In this document: piece after piece, positions 1-15,179 of the stretch
Layout of the letters: the number at the start of each line of letters is the position of its first letter
Position numbering within the stretch: the stretch's first letter is position 1
Made by a program: the position numbers and the translations under genes
The notes under the pieces: model-generated
Databases searched by the model: none
Told to the model about the DNA's origin: nothing
The model's input: only the letters and a program-made list of their open reading frames with translations
Source of the DNA: Arenicola marina
Taxonomy: Eukaryota; Annelida; Polychaeta; Arenicolidae
Reading direction: 5' to 3'
DNA: 64,000 nt
NCBI GenBank assembly: GCA_964019135.1
Contig: OZ025255.1
Span: 5,332,001-5,396,000, forward strand

Positions 1-1620
1 TGACATCCAGTGACTTACAGTGTACTGTGGTGTACCCCAGTGTGACATCCAGTGACTTACAGTGTACCCCAGTGTGACATCCAGTGACTTACAGTGTACT
101 GTAGTGTTCCCCAGTGACTTACAGTGTACTGTGGTGTACCCCAGTGTGACATCCAGTGACTTACAGTGTACTGTAGTGTACCCCAGTGTGACATCCAGTG
201 ACTTACAGTGTACTGTAGTGTACCCCAGTGTGACATCCAGTGACTTACAGTGTACTGTAGTGTACCCCAGTGTGACATCCAGTGACTTACAGTGTACTGT
301 GGTGTACCCCAGTGTGACATCCAGTGACTTACAGTGTACTGCAGTGTACCCCAGAGTGACATCCAGTGACTTACAGTGTACTGTAGTGTACCCCAGAGTG
401 ACATCCAGTGACATACAGTGTACTGTAGTGTACCCCAGTGTGACATCCAGTGACTTACAGTGTACTGTGGTGTACCCCAGTGTGACATCCAGTGACTTAC
501 AGTGTACTGTGGTGTACCCCAGTGTGACATCCAGTGACTTACAGTGTATTGTGGTGTACCCCAGAGTGACATCCAGTGACTTACAGTGTACTGTAGTGTA
601 CCCCAGTGTGACATCCAGTGACTTACAGTGTACTGTAGTGTAGCCCAGTGTGACAGCCAATGACTTACAGTGTACTGTAGTGTACCCCATTGTGACATCC
701 AGTGACTTACAGTGTACTGTGGTGTACCCCAGTGTGACATCCAGTGACTTACACTGTACCCCAGTGTGACATCCATTGACTTACAGTGTACTGTAGTGTA
801 CCCCAGTGACTTACAGTGTACTGTGGTGTACCCCAGTGCGACATCCAGTGACTTACAGTGTACTGTAGTGTACCCCAGTGTGACATCCAGTGACTTACAG
901 TGTACTGTAGTGTACCCCAGTGTGACATCCAGTGACTTACTGTGTACTGTAGTGTACCCCAGTGTGACATCCAGTGACTTACAGTGTACTGTATTGTACC
1001 CCAGTGTAATATCCAGTGACTTACAGTGTACTGTAGTGTACCCAGAGTGACATCCAGTGACTTACAGTGTACTGTGGTGTACCCCAGTGTGACATCCAGT
1101 GACTTACAGTGTACTGTAGTGTACCCCAGTGTGACATCCAGTGACTTACAGTGTACTGTAGTGTACCCCAGTGTGACATCCAGTGACTTACAGTGTACTG
1201 TAGTGTACCCCAGTGTGACATCCAGTGACTTACAGTGTACTGTGGTGTACCCCAGTGTCACATACAGGGACTTACAGTGTACTGTAGTGTACCCCAGTGT
1301 GACATCCAGTGACTTACAGTGTACTGTAGTGTACCCCAGTGTGACATCCAGTGACTTACAGTGTACTGTAGTGTACCCCAGTGTGACATCCAGTGACTTA
1401 CAGTGTACTGTAGTGTACCCCAGTGTGACATCCAGTGACTCATAGTGTTCTCTAGTGTACCCCAGTGTGACATCCAGTGACTTATAGTGTACTGTAGTGT
1501 ACCACAGTGTGACATCCAGTGACTTACAGTGTACTGTACTGCACCCCAGTGTGACATCCAGTGACTTACAGTGTACTGTAGTGTACCCCAATGTGACATC
1601 CAGTGACTTACAGTGTACTG
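1..1620. repeat. Higher-order duplication, copy 1 (4530-bp offset)
   Basis: Bases 1 to about 1620 recur at 4531 to about 6150 with the same order of variant monomers. The shared pattern includes the shortened units near 60, 110, 752 and 803, the TATTG variant near 982 and the single-C deletion at about 1042. The offset of 4530 bp equals 110 monomers (4620 bp) minus four 10-bp deletions, four 12-bp deletions and two 1-bp deletions between the two copies. After about 1620 the two copies diverge, with a CAGAGTG unit in copy 1 where copy 2 has CAGTGTG. Confidence 0.9.
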
Positions 1621-4530
1621 TAGTGTACCCCAGAGTGACATCCAGTGACATACAGTGTACTGTAGTGTACCCCAGTGTGACATCCAGTGACATACAGTGT
1701 AGTGTGGTGTACCCCTGTGTGACATCCAGTGACTTACAGTGCGCTGTGGTGTATCCCAGTGTGACATCCAGTGACTTACAGTGTATTGTGGTGTACCCCA
1801 GTGTGACATCCAGTGACTTACAGTGTACTGTAGTGTACCCCAGTGTAACATCCAGTGACTTACAGTGTACTGTAGTGTACCTAGAGTGACATCCAGTGAC
1901 TAACAGTGTACTGTAGTGTACCCCAGTGTGACATCCAGTGACTTACAGTGTACTGTAGTGTACCCCAGTGTGACATCCAGTGACTTATAGTGTACTGTAG
2001 TGTACCACAGTGTGACATCCAGTGACTTACAGTGTACTGTACTGCACCCCAGTGTGACATCCAGTGACTTACAGTGTACTGTAGTGTACCCCAATGTGAC
2101 ATCCAGTGACTTACAGTGTACTGTGGTGTACCCCAGTGTGACATCCAGTGACTTACAGTGTACTGTAGTGTACCCCAGTGTGACATCCAGTGACTTAGAG
2201 TGTACTGTAGTGTACCCCAGTGCGACATCCAGTGACTTACAGTGTACTGTAGTGTACCCCAGTGTGACATCCAGTGACTTATAGTGTACTGTAGTGTACC
2301 CCAGTGTGACATCCAGTGACTTACAGTGTACTGTAGTGTACCCCAGTGTGACATCCAGTGACTTACAGTGTACTGTGGTGTACCCCAGTGTGACATCCAG
2401 TGACTTACAGTGTACCCCAGTGTGACATCCAGTGACTTACAGTGTACTGTAGTGTTCCCCAGTGACTTACAGTGTACTGTGGTGTACCCCAGTGTGACAT
2501 CCAGTGACTTACAGTGTACTGTAGTGTACCCCAGTGTGACATCCAGTGACTTACAGTGTACTGTAGTGTACCCCAGTGTGACATCCAGTGACTTACAGTG
2601 TACTGTGGTGTACCCCAGTGTGACATCCAGTGACTTACAGTGTACTGTAGTGTACCCCAGTGTGACATCCAGTGACTTATAGTGTACTGTACTGTACCCC
2701 AGTGTGACATCCAGTGACTTACATTGTACTGTGGTGTACCCCAGTGTGACATCCAGTGACTTACAGTGTACTGTAGTGTACCCCAGTGTGACATCCAGTG
2801 ACTTATAGTGCACTGTAATGTACCCCAGTGTGACATCCAGTGACTTACAGTGTACTGTAGTGTACCCCAGTGTGACATCCAGTGACTTACAGTGTACTAT
2901 AGTGTACCCCAGAGTGACATCCAGTGACTTACAGTGCACTGTAGTGTACCCCAGAGTGACATCCAGTGACTTACAGTGTACTGTGGTGTACCCCAGTGTG
3001 ACATCCAGTGACTTACACTGTATTGTGGTGTACCCCAGAGTGACATCCAGTGACTTACATGGTACTGTAGTGTACCCCAGTGTGACATCCAGTGACTTAC
3101 AGTGTACTGTAGTGTAGCCCAGTGTGACATCCAATGACTTACAGTGTACTGTAGTGTACCCCAGTGTGACATCCAGTGACTTACAGTGTACCCCAGTGTG
3201 ACATCCATTGACTTACAGTGTACTGTAGTGTACCTCAGTGACTTACAGTGTACTGTGGTGTACCCCAGTGTGACATCCAGTGACTTACAGTGTACTGTGG
3301 TGTACCCCAGTGTGACATCCAGTGACTTATAGTGTACTGTAGTGTACCCCAGTGTGACATCCAGTGACTTACAATGTACTGTGATGTACCCCAGTGTGAC
3401 ATCCAGTGACTTACAGTGTACTGTGGTGTACCCCAGTGTGACATCCAGTGACTTACAGTGTACTGTGGTGTACCCCAGTGTGACATCCAGTGACTTACAG
3501 TGTACTGTAGTGTACCCCAGTGTGACATCCAGTGACTTACAGTGTACTGTAGTGTACCCCAGTGTGACATCCAGTGACTTACAGTGTACTGTAGTGTACC
3601 CCAGTGTGACATCCAGTGACTTACAGTGTACTGTAGTGTACCCCAGTGTGACATCCAGTGACTTACAGTGTACTGTAGTTTACCCCAGTGTGACATCCAG
3701 TGACTTATAGTGTACTGTGGTGTACCCCAGTGTGACATCCAGTGACTTACAGTGTACTGTAGTGTACCCCAGTGTGACATCCAGAGACTTACAGTGTACT
3801 GTGGTGTACCCCAGTGTGACATCCAGTGACTTACAGTGTACTGTAGTGTACCCCAGTGTGACATCCAGTGACTCATAGTGTACTGTACTGTACCCCAGTG
3901 TGACATCCAGTGACTTACAGTGTACTGTGGTGTACCCCAGTGTGACATCCAGTAACTTACAGTGTACTGTAGTGTACCCCAGTGTGACATCCAGTGACTT
4001 ACAGTGTACTGTAGTGTACCCAAGTGTGACATCCAATGACTTACAGTGTACTGTAGTGTACCCCAGTGTGACATCCAGTGACTTACAGTGTACTGTGGTG
4101 TACCCCAGTGTGACACCCAGTGACTTACAGTGTACTGTAGTGTACCCCAGTGTGACATCCAGTGACTTACAGCGTACTGTGGTGTACCCCAGGGTGACAT
4201 CCAGTGACTTACAGTGTACTGTAGTGTACCCCAGATTGACATCCAGTGACATACAGTGTACTGTAGTGTACCCCAGTGTGACATCCAGTGACATACAGTG
4301 TAGTGTGGTGTACCCCTGTGTGACATCCAGTGACTTACAGTGCGCTGTGGTGTACCCCAGTGTGACATCCAGTGACTTACAGTGTATTGTGGTGTACCCC
4401 AGAGTGACATCAAGTGACTTACAGTGTACTGTAGTGTACCCCAGTGTGACATCCAGTGACTTACAGTGTACTGCAGTGTACGCAAGTGTGACATCCAATG
4501 ACTTACAGTGTACTGTAGTGTACCCCAGTG

Positions 4531-6150
4531 TGACATCCAGTGACTTACAGTGTACTGTGGTGTACCCCAGTGTGACATCCAGTGACTTACAGTGTACCCC
4601 AGTGTGACATCCAGTGACTTACAGTGTACTGTAGTGTTCCCCAGTGACTTACAGTGTACTGTGGTGTACCCCAGTGTGACATCCAGTGACTTACAGTGTA
4701 CTGTAGTGTACCCCAGTGTGACATCCAGTGACTTACAGTGTACTGTAGTGTACCCCAGTGTGACATCCAGTGACTTACAGTGTACTGTAGTGTACCCCAG
4801 TGTGACATCCAGTGACTTACAGTGTACTGTGGTGTACCCCAGTGTGACATCCAGTGACTTACAGTGTACTGCAGTGTACCCCAGAGTGACATCCAGTGAC
4901 TTACAGTGTACTGTAGTGTACCCCAGAGTGACATCCAGTGACATACAGTGTACTGTAGTGTACCCCAGTGTGACATCCAGTGACTTACAGTGTACTGTGG
5001 TGTACCCCAGTGTGACATCCAGTGACTTACAGTGTACTGTGGTGTACCCCAGTGTGACATCCAGTGACTTACAGTGTATTGTGGTGTACCCCAGAGTGAC
5101 ATCCAGTGACTTACAGTGTACTGTAGTGTACCCCAGTGTGACATCCAGTGACTTACAGTGTACTGTAGTGTAGCCCAGTGTGACAGCCAATGACTTACAG
5201 TGTACTGTAGTGTACCCCATTGTGACATCCAGTGACTTACAGTGTACTGTGGTGTACCCCAGTGTGACATCCAGTGACTTACACTGTACCCCAGTGTGAC
5301 ATCCATTGACTTACAGTGTACTGTAGTGTACCCCAGTGACTTACAGTGTACTGTGGTGTACCCCAGTGCGACATCCAGTGACTTACAGTGTACTGTAGTG
5401 TACCCCAGTGTGACATCCAGTGACTTACAGTGTACTGTAGTGTACCCCAGTGTGACATCCAGTGACTTACTGTGTACTGTAGTGTACCCCAGTGTGACAT
5501 CCAGTGACTTACAGTGTACTGTATTGTACCCCAGTGTAATATCCAGTGACTTACAGTGTACTGTAGTGTACCCAGAGTGACATCCAGTGACTTACAGTGT
5601 ACTGTGGTGTACCCCAGTGTGACATCCAGTGACTTACAGTGTACTGTAGTGTACCCCAGTGTGACATCCAGTGACTTACAGTGTACTGTAGTGTACCCCA
5701 GTGTGACATCCAGTGACTTACAGTGTACTGTAGTGTACCCCAGTGTGACATCCAGTGACTTACAGTGTACTGTGGTGTACCCCAGTGTCACATACAGGGA
5801 CTTACAGTGTACTGTAGTGTACCCCAGTGTGACATCCAGTGACTTACAGTGTACTGTAGTGTACCCCAGTGTGACATCCAGTGACTTACAGTGTACTGTA
5901 GTGTACCCCAGTGTGACATCCAGTGACTTACAGTGTACTGTAGTGTACCCCAGTGTGACATCCAGTGACTCATAGTGTTCTCTAGTGTACCCCAGTGTGA
6001 CATCCAGTGACTTATAGTGTACTGTAGTGTACCACAGTGTGACATCCAGTGACTTACAGTGTACTGTACTGCACCCCAGTGTGACATCCAGTGACTTACA
6101 GTGTACTGTAGTGTACCCCAATGTGACATCCAGTGACTTACAGTGTACTG
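4531..6150. repeat. Higher-order duplication, copy 2 (4530-bp offset)
   Basis: This is the second copy of the 1-1620 segment, with the same shortened units near 4590, 4640, 5282 and 5333 and the same one-base deletion near 5571. Beyond about 6150 the variant order instead resembles 2100 onward (offset about 4027, later 3839 and 3923). The array between 2000 and 8000 is therefore a mosaic of several duplications of different offset. Confidence 0.88.
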
Positions 6151-9100
6151 TGGTGTACCCCAGTGTGACATCCAGTGACTTACAGTGTACTGTAGTGTAC
6201 CCCAGTGTGACATCCAGTGACTTAGAGTGTACTGTAGCGTACCCCAGTGCGACATCCAGTGACTTACAGTGTACTGTAGTGTACCCCAGTGTGACATCCA
6301 GTGACTTATAGTGTACTGTAGTGTACCCCAGTGTGACATCCAGTGACTTACAGTGTACTGTAGTGTACCCCAGTGTGACATCCAGTGACTTATAGTGTAC
6401 TGTAGTGTACCCCAGTGTGACATCCAGTGACTTACAGTGTACTGTGGTGTACCCCAGTGTGACATCCAGTGACTTACAGTGTACTGTAGTGTACCCCAGT
6501 GTGACATCCAGTGACTTATAGTGTACTGTACTGTACCCCAGTGTGACATCCAGTGACTTACATTGTACTGTGGTGTACCCCAGTGTGACATCCAGTGACT
6601 TACAGTGTACTGTAGTGTACCCCAGTGTGACATCCAGTGACTTATAGTGCACTGTAATGTACCCCAGTGTGACATCCAGTGACTTACAGTGTACTGTAGT
6701 GTACCCCAGTGTGACATCCAGTGACTTACAGTGTACTATAGTGTACCCCAGAGTGACATCCAGTGACTTACAGTGCACTGTAGTGTACCCCAGAGTGACA
6801 TTCAGTGACATACAGTGTACTGTGGTGTACCCCAGGGTGACATCCCGTGACTTACAGTGTACTGTAGTGTACCCCAGAGTGACATCCAGTGACTTACAGT
6901 GTACTGTGGTGTACCCCAGTGTGACATCCAGTGACTTACACTGTATTGTGGTGTACCCCAGAGTGACATCCAGTGAATTACATGGTACTGTAGTGTACCC
7001 CAGTGTGACATCCAGTGACTTACAGTGTACTGTAGTGTAGCCCAGTGTGACATCCAATGACTTACAGTGTACTGTAGTGTACCCCAGTGTGACATCCAGT
7101 GACTTACAGTGTACCCCAGTGTGACATCCATTGACTTACAGTGTACTGTAGTGTACCTCAGTGACTTACAGTGTACTGTGGTGTACCCCAGTGTGACATC
7201 CAGTGACTTACAGTGTACTGTAGTGTACCCCAGTGTGACATCCAGTGACTTATAGTGCACTGTAGTGTACCCCAGTGTGACATCCAGTGACTTACAATGT
7301 ACTGTGATGTACGCCAGTGTGACATCCAGTGACTTACAGTGTACTGTGGTGTACCCCAGTGTGACATCCAGTGACTTACAGTGTAATGTGGTGTACCCCA
7401 GTGTGACATCCAGTGACTTACAGTCTACTGTAGTGTACCCCAGTGTGACATCCAGTGACTTACAGTGTACTGTAGTGTACCCCAGTGTGACATCCAGTGA
7501 CTTACAGTGTACTTTAGTGTACCCCAGTGTGACATCCAGTGACTTACAGTGTACTGTAGTGTACCCCAGTGTGACATCCAGTGACTTACAGTGTACTGTA
7601 GTTTACCCCAGTGTGACATCCAGTGACTTATAGTGTACTGTGGTGTACCCCAGTGTGACATCCAGTGACTTACAGTGTACTGTAGTGTACCCCAGTGTGA
7701 CATCCAGAGACTTACAGTGTACTGTGGTGTACCCCAGTGTGACATCCAGTGACTTACAGTGTACTGTAGTGTACCCCAGTGTGACATCCAGTGACTCATA
7801 GTGTACTGTACTGTACCCCAGTGTGACATCCAGTGACTTACAGTGTACTGTGGTGTACCCCAGTGTGACATCCAGTGACTTACAGTGTACTGTAGTGTAC
7901 CCCAGTGTGACATCCAGTGACTTACAGTGTACTGTAGTGTACCCAAGTGTGACATCCAATGACTTACAGTGTACTGTAGTGTACCCCAGTGTGACATCCA
8001 GTGACTTACAGTGTACTGTGGTGTACCCCAGTGTGACATCCAGTGACTTACAGTGTACCCCAGTGTGACATCCAGTGACTTACAGTGTACTGTAGTGTGC
8101 CCCAGTGACTTACAGTGTAGTGTGGTGTACCCCAGTGTGACATCCAGTGACCTACAGTGTACTGTAGTGTACCCCAGTGTGACATCCAGTGACTTACAGT
8201 GTACTGTAGTGTACCCCAGTGTGACATCCAGTGACTTACAGTGTACTGTAGTGTACCCCAGTGTAACATCCAGTGACTTACAGTGTACTGTAGTGTACCC
8301 AGAGTGACATCCAGTGACTTACAGTGTACTGTAGTGTACCCCAGTGTGACATCCAGTGACTTACAGTGTACTGTAGTGTACCCCAGTGTGACATCCAGTG
8401 ACTTATAGTGTACTGTAGTGTACCCCAGTGTGACATCCAGTGACTTACAGTGTACTGTGGTGTACCCCAGTGTGACATCCAGTGACTTACAGTGTACTGT
8501 GGTGTACCCCAGTGTGACATCCAGTGACTTACAGTGTACTGTAGTGTACCCCAGTGTGACATCCAGTGACTTACAGTGTACTCTAGTGTACCCCAGTGTG
8601 ACATCCAGTGACTTACAGTGTACTGTAGTGTACCCCAGTGTGACATCCAGTGACTTACAGTGTACTGTAGTGTACCCCAGTGTGACATCCAGTGACTTAC
8701 AGTGTACTGTAGTGTACCCCAGTGTGACATCCAGTGACTTATAGTGTACTGTAGTGTACCCCAGTGTGACATCCAGTGACTTACAGTGTACTGTAGTGTA
8801 CCCCAGTGTGACATCCAGAGACTTACAGTGTACTGTGGTGTACCCCAGTGTGACATCCAGTGACTTACAGTGTACTGTAGTGTACCCCAGTGTGACATCC
8901 AGTGACTCATAGTGTACTGTACTGTACCCAAGTGTGACATCCAGTGACTTACAGTGTACTGTGGTGTACCCCAGTGTGACATCCAGTGACTTACAGTGTA
9001 CTGTAGTGTACCCCAGTGTGACATCCAGTGACTTATAGTGTACTGTAGTGTACCCCAGTGTGACATCCAGTGACTTACAGTGTACTGTAGTGTACCCCAG

Positions 9101-12100
9101 TGTGACATCCAGTGACTTACAGTGTACTGTGGTGTACCCCAGTGTGACATCCAGTGACTTACAGTGTACTGTAGTGTACCCCAGAGTGACATCCAGTGAC
9201 TTACAGTGTACTGTAGTGTACCCCAGAGTGACATCCAGTGACATATAGTGTACTGTAGTGTACCCCAGTGTGACATCCAGTGACTTAAAGTGTACTGTGG
9301 TGTACCCCAGTGTGACATCCAGTGACTTACAGTGTACTGTGGTGTACCCCAGTGTGACATCCAGTGACTTACAGTGTATTGTGGTGTACCCCAGAGTGAC
9401 ATCCAGTGACTTACAGTGTACTGTAGTGTACCCCAGTGTGACATCCAGTGACTGACAGTGTACTGTAGTGTAGCCCAGTGTGACAGCCAATGACTTACAG
9501 TGTACTGTAGTGTACCCCATTGTGACATCCAGTGACTTACAGTGTACTGTGGGGTACCCCAGTGTGACATCCAGTGACTTACAGTGTACCCCAGTGTGAC
9601 ATCCATTGACTTACAGTGTACTGTAGTGTACCCCAGTGACTTACAGTGTACTGTGGTGTACCCCAGTGCGACATCCAGTGACTTACAGTGTGCTGTAGTG
9701 TACCCCAGTGTGACATCCAGTGACTTACAGTGTACTGTAGTGTACCCCAGTGTGACATCCAGTGACTTACTGTGTACTGTAGTGTACCCCAGTGTGACAT
9801 CCAGTGACCTACAGTGTACTGTATTGTACCTCAGTGTAACATCCAGTGACTTACAGTGTACTGTAGTGTACCCAGAGTGACATCCAGTGACTTACAGTGT
9901 ACTGTGGTGTACCCCAGTGTGACATCCAGTGACTTACAGTGTACTGTAGTGTACCCCAGTGTGACATCCAGTGACTTACAGTGTACTGTAGTGTACCCCA
10001 GTGTGACATCCAGTGACTTACAGTGTACTGTAGTGTACCCCAGTGTGACATCCAGTGACTTACAGTGTACTGTAGTGTACCCCAGTGTGACATCCAGTGA
10101 CTTACAGTGTATTATAGTGTACCCCAGTGTGACATCCAGTGACTCATAGTGTTCTCTAGTGTACCCCAGTGTGACATCCAGTGACTTACAGTGTACTGTA
10201 GTGTACCCCAGTGTGACATCCAGTGACTTACAGTGTACTGTAGTGTACCCCAGTGTGACATCCAGTGACTTATAGTGTACTGTAGTGTACCCCAGTGTGA
10301 CATCCAGTGACTTACAGTGTACTGTAGTGTACCCCAGTGTGACATCCAGTGACTTATAGTGTACTGTAGTGTACCCCAGTGTGACATCCAGTGACTTACA
10401 GTGTACTGTAGTGTACCCCTGTGTGACATCCAGTGACTTACAGTGTACTGTAGTGTACCCCAGTGTGACATCCAGTGACTTATAGTGTACTGTAGTGTAC
10501 CCCAGTGTGACATCCAGTGACTTATAGTGTAATGTGGTGTACCCCAGTGTGACATCCAGTGACTTACAGTGTACTGTGGTGTACCCCAGTGTGACATCGA
10601 GTGACTTACAGTGTACTGTAGTGTACCCCAGAGTGACATCCAGTGACTTACAGTGTACTGTAGTGTACCCCAGAGTGACATCCAGTGACTTACAGTGTAC
10701 TGTAGTGTACCACAGTGTGACATCCAGTGACTTACAGTGTACTGTAGTGTACCACAGTGTGACATCCAGTGACTTACAATGTACTGTAGTGTACCCCAGT
10801 GTGACATCCAGTGACTTACAGTGTACTGTAGTGTACCCCAGTGTGACATCCAGTGACTTACAGTGTACCCCAGTGTGACATCCAGTGACTTACAGTGTAC
10901 TGTGGTGTACCCCAGTGTGACATCCAGTGACTTACAGTGTACCCCAGTGTGACATCCATTGACTTACAGTGTACTGTAGTGTACCCCAGTGACTTACAGT
11001 GTACTGTGGTGTACCCCAGTGCGACATCCAGTGACTTACTGTGTACTGTAGTGTACCCCAGTGTGACATCCAGTGACTTACAGTGTACTGTAGTGTACCC
11101 CAGTGTGACATCCAGTGACTTACTGTGTACTGTAGTGTACCCCAGTGTGACATCCAGTGACTTACAGTGTACTGTATTGTACCTCAGTGTAACATCCAGT
11201 GACTTACAGTGTACTGTAGTGTACCCAGAGTGACATCCAGTGACTTACAGTGTACTGTGATGTACCCCAGTGTGACATCCAGTGACTTACAGTGTACTGT
11301 AGTGTACCCCAGTGTGACATCCAGTGACTTACAGTGTACTGTAGTGTACCCCAGTGTGACATCCAGTGACTTACAGTGTACTGTAGTGTACCCCAGTGTG
11401 ACATCCAGTGACTTACAGTGTACTGTAGTGTACCCCAGTGTGACATCCAGTGACTTACAGTGTACTGTAGTGTACCCCAGTGTGACATCCAGTGACTCAT
11501 AGTGTTCTCTAGTGTACCCCAGTGTGACATCCAGTGACTTACAGTGTACTGTAGTGTACCCCAGTGTGACATCCAGTGACTTACAGTGTACTGTAGTGTA
11601 CCCCAGTGTGACATCCAGTGACTTATAGTGTATTGTGGTGTACCCCAGAGTGACATCCAGTGACTTACAGTGTACTGTAGTGTACCCCAGTGTGACATCC
11701 AGTGACTGACAGTGTACTGTAGTGTAGCCCAGTGTGACAGCCAATGACTTACAGTGTACTGTAGTGTACCCCATTGTGACATCCAGTGACTTACAGTGTA
11801 CTGTGGTGTACCCCAGTGTGACATCCAGTGACTTACAGTGTACCCCAGTGTGACATCCATTGACTTACAGTGTACTGTAGTGTACCCCAGTGACTTACAG
11901 TGTACTGTGGTGTACCCCAGTGCGACATCCAGTGACTTACAGTGTACTGTAGTGTACCCCAGTGTGACATCCAGTGACTTACAGTGTACTGTAGTGTACC
12001 CCAGTGTGACATCCAGTGACTTACTGTGTACTGTAGTGTACCCCAGTGTGACATCCAGTGACTTACAGTGTACTGTATTGTACCTCAGTGTAACATCCAG

Positions 12101-14181
12101 TGACTTACAGTGTACTGTAGTGTACCCAGAGTGACATCCAGTGACTTACAGTGTACTGTGGTGTACCCCAGTGTGACATCCAGTGACTTACAGTGTACTG
12201 TAGTGTACCCCAGTGTGACATCCAGTGACTTACAGTGTACTGTAGTGTACCCCAGTGTGACATCCAGTGACTTACAGTGTACTGTAGTGTACCCCAGTGT
12301 GACATCCAGTGACTTACAGTGTACTGTAGTGTACCCAGAGTGACATCCAGTGACTTACAGTGTACTGTGGTGTACCCCAGTGTGACATCCAGTGACTTAC
12401 AGTGTACTGTAGTGTACCCCAGTGTGACATCCAGTGACTTACAGTGTACTGTAGTGTACCCCAGTGTGACATCCAGTGACTTACAGTGTACTGTAGTGTA
12501 CCCCAGTGTGACATCCAGTGACTTACAGTGTACTGTAGTGTACCCCAGTGTGACATCCAGTGACTTACAGTGTACTGTAGTGTACCCCAGTGTGACATCC
12601 AGTGACTCATAGTGTTCTCTAGTGTACCCCAGTGTGACATCCAGTGACTTACAGTGTACTGTAGTGTACCCCAGTGTGACATCCAGTGACTTACAGTGTA
12701 CTGTAGTGTACCCCAGTGTGACATCCAGTGACTTATAGTGTACTGTAGTGTACCCCAGTGTGACATCCAGTGACTTACAGTGTACTGTAGTGTACCCCTG
12801 TGTGACATCCAGTGACTTACAGTGTACTGTAGTGTACCCCAGTGTGACATCCAGTGACTTATAGTGTACTGTAGTGTACCCCAGTGTGACATCCAGTGAC
12901 TTATAGTGTACTGTGGTGTACCCCAGTGTGACATCCAGTGACTTACAGTGTACTGTGGTGTACCCCAGTGTGACATCCAGTGACTTACAGTGTACTGTAG
13001 TGTACCCCAGTGTGACATCCAGTGACTTACAGTGTACTGTAGTGTACCCCAGTGTGACATCCAGTGACTTACAATGTACTGTAGTGTACCCCAGTGTGAC
13101 ATCCAGTGACTTACAGTGTACTGTAGTGTACCCCAGTGTGACATCCAGTGACTTACAGTGTACCCCAGTGTGACATCCAGTGACTTACAGTGTACTGTGG
13201 TGTACCCCAGTGTGACATCCAGTGACTTACAGTGTACCCCAGTGTGACATCCATTGACTTACAGTGTACTGTAGTGTACCCCAGTGACTTACAGTGTACT
13301 GTGGTGTACCCCAGTGCGACATCCAGTGACTTACAGTGTACTGTAGTGTACCCCAGTGTGACATCCAGTGACTTACAGTGTACTGTAGTGTACCCCAGTG
13401 TGACATCCAGTGACTTACTGTGTACTGTAGTGTACCCCAGTGTGACATCCAGTGACTTACAGTGTACTGTATTGTACCTCAGTGTAACATCCAGTGACTT
13501 ACAGTGTACTGTAGTGTACCCAGAGTGACATCCAGTGACTTACAGTGTACTGTGATGTACCCCAGTGTGACATCCAGTGACTTACAGTGTACTGTAGTGT
13601 ACCCCAGTGTGACATCCAGTGACTTACAGTGTACTGTAGTGTACCCCAGTGTGACATCCAGTGACTTAAAGTGTACTGTAGTGTACCCCAGTGTGACATC
13701 CAGTGACTTACAGTGTACTGTAGTGTACCCCAGTGTGACATCCAGTGACTTACAGTGTACTGTAGTGTACCCCAGTGTGACATCCAGTGACTCATAGTGT
13801 TCTCTAGTGTACCCCAGTGTGACATCCAGTGACTTACAGTGTACTGTAGTGTACCCCAGTGTGACATCCAGTGACTTACAGTGTACTGTAGTGTACCCCA
13901 GTGTGACATCCAGTGACTTATAGTGTACTGTAGTGTACCCCAGTGTGACATCCAGTGACTTACAGTGTACTGTAGTGTACCCCAGTGTGACATCCAGTGA
14001 CTTATAGTGTACTGTAGTGTACCCCAGTGTGACATCCAGTGACTTACAGTGTACTGTAGTGTACCCCAGTGTGACATCCAGTGACTTACAGTGTACTGTA
14101 GTGTACCCCAGTGTGACATCCAGTGACTTATAGTGTACTGTAGTGTACCCCAGTGTGACATCCAGTGACTTATAGTGTACT

Positions 14182-15179
14182 GTGGTGTACCCCAGTGTGA
14201 CATCCAGTGACTTACAGTGTACTGTGGTGTACCCCAGTGTGACATCCAGTGACTTACAGTGTACTGTAGTGTACCCCAGAGTGACATCCAGTGACTTACA
14301 GTGTACTGTAGTGTACCCCAGAGTGACATCCAGTGACTTACAGTGTACTGTAGTGTACCCCAGTGTGACATCCAGTGACTTACAGTGTACTGTAGTGTAC
14401 CCCAGTGTGACATCCAGTGACTTACAATGTACTGTAGTGTACCCCAGTGTGACATCCAGTGACTTACAGTGTACTGTAGTGTACCCCAGTGTGACATCCA
14501 GTGACTTACAGTGTACCCCAGTGTGACATCCAGTGACTTACAGTGTACTGTGGTGTACCCCAGTGTGACATCCAGTGACTTACAGTGTACTGTAGTGTAC
14601 CCCAGTGTGACATCCAGTGACTTACAGTGTACTGTAGTGTACCCCAGAGTGACATCCAGTGACTTACAGTGTACTGTGGTGTACCCCAGTGTGACATCCA
14701 GTGACTTACAGTGTACTGTGGTGTACCACAGTGTGACATCCAGTGACTTACAGTGTACTGTGGTGTACCCCAGTGTGACATCCAGTGACTTACAGTGTAC
14801 TGTAGTGTACCCCAGTGTGACATCCAGTGACTTACAGTGTACTGTAGTGTACCCCAGTGTGACATCCAGTGACTTACAGTGTACTGTAGTGTACCCCAGT
14901 GTGACATCCAGTGACTTACAGTGTACTGTAGTGTACCCCAGAGTGACATCCAGTGACTTACAGTGTACTGTAGTGTACCCCAGTGTGACATCCAGTGACT
15001 TATAGTGTACTGTAGTGTACCCCAGTGTGACATCCAGTGACTTACAGTGTACTGTAGTGTACCCCAGTGTGACATCCAGTGACTTACAGTGTACTGTAGT
15101 GTACCCCAGTGTGACATCCAGTGACTTATAGTGTACTGTAGTGTACCCCAGTGTGACATCCAGTGACTTATAGTGTACT
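14182..15179. repeat. 998-bp higher-order repeat, copy 1
   Basis: The variant pattern from 14182 recurs at 15180, an offset of 998 bp. That length equals 23 full 42-bp monomers plus one 32-bp monomer, and each copy contains exactly one 32-bp monomer (near 14509 and 15507). Shared diagnostic variants include two successive CAGAGTG units near 14280 and 14320, ACAATGTAC near 14425 and a GTACCACAG unit near 14725. Confidence 0.9.
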
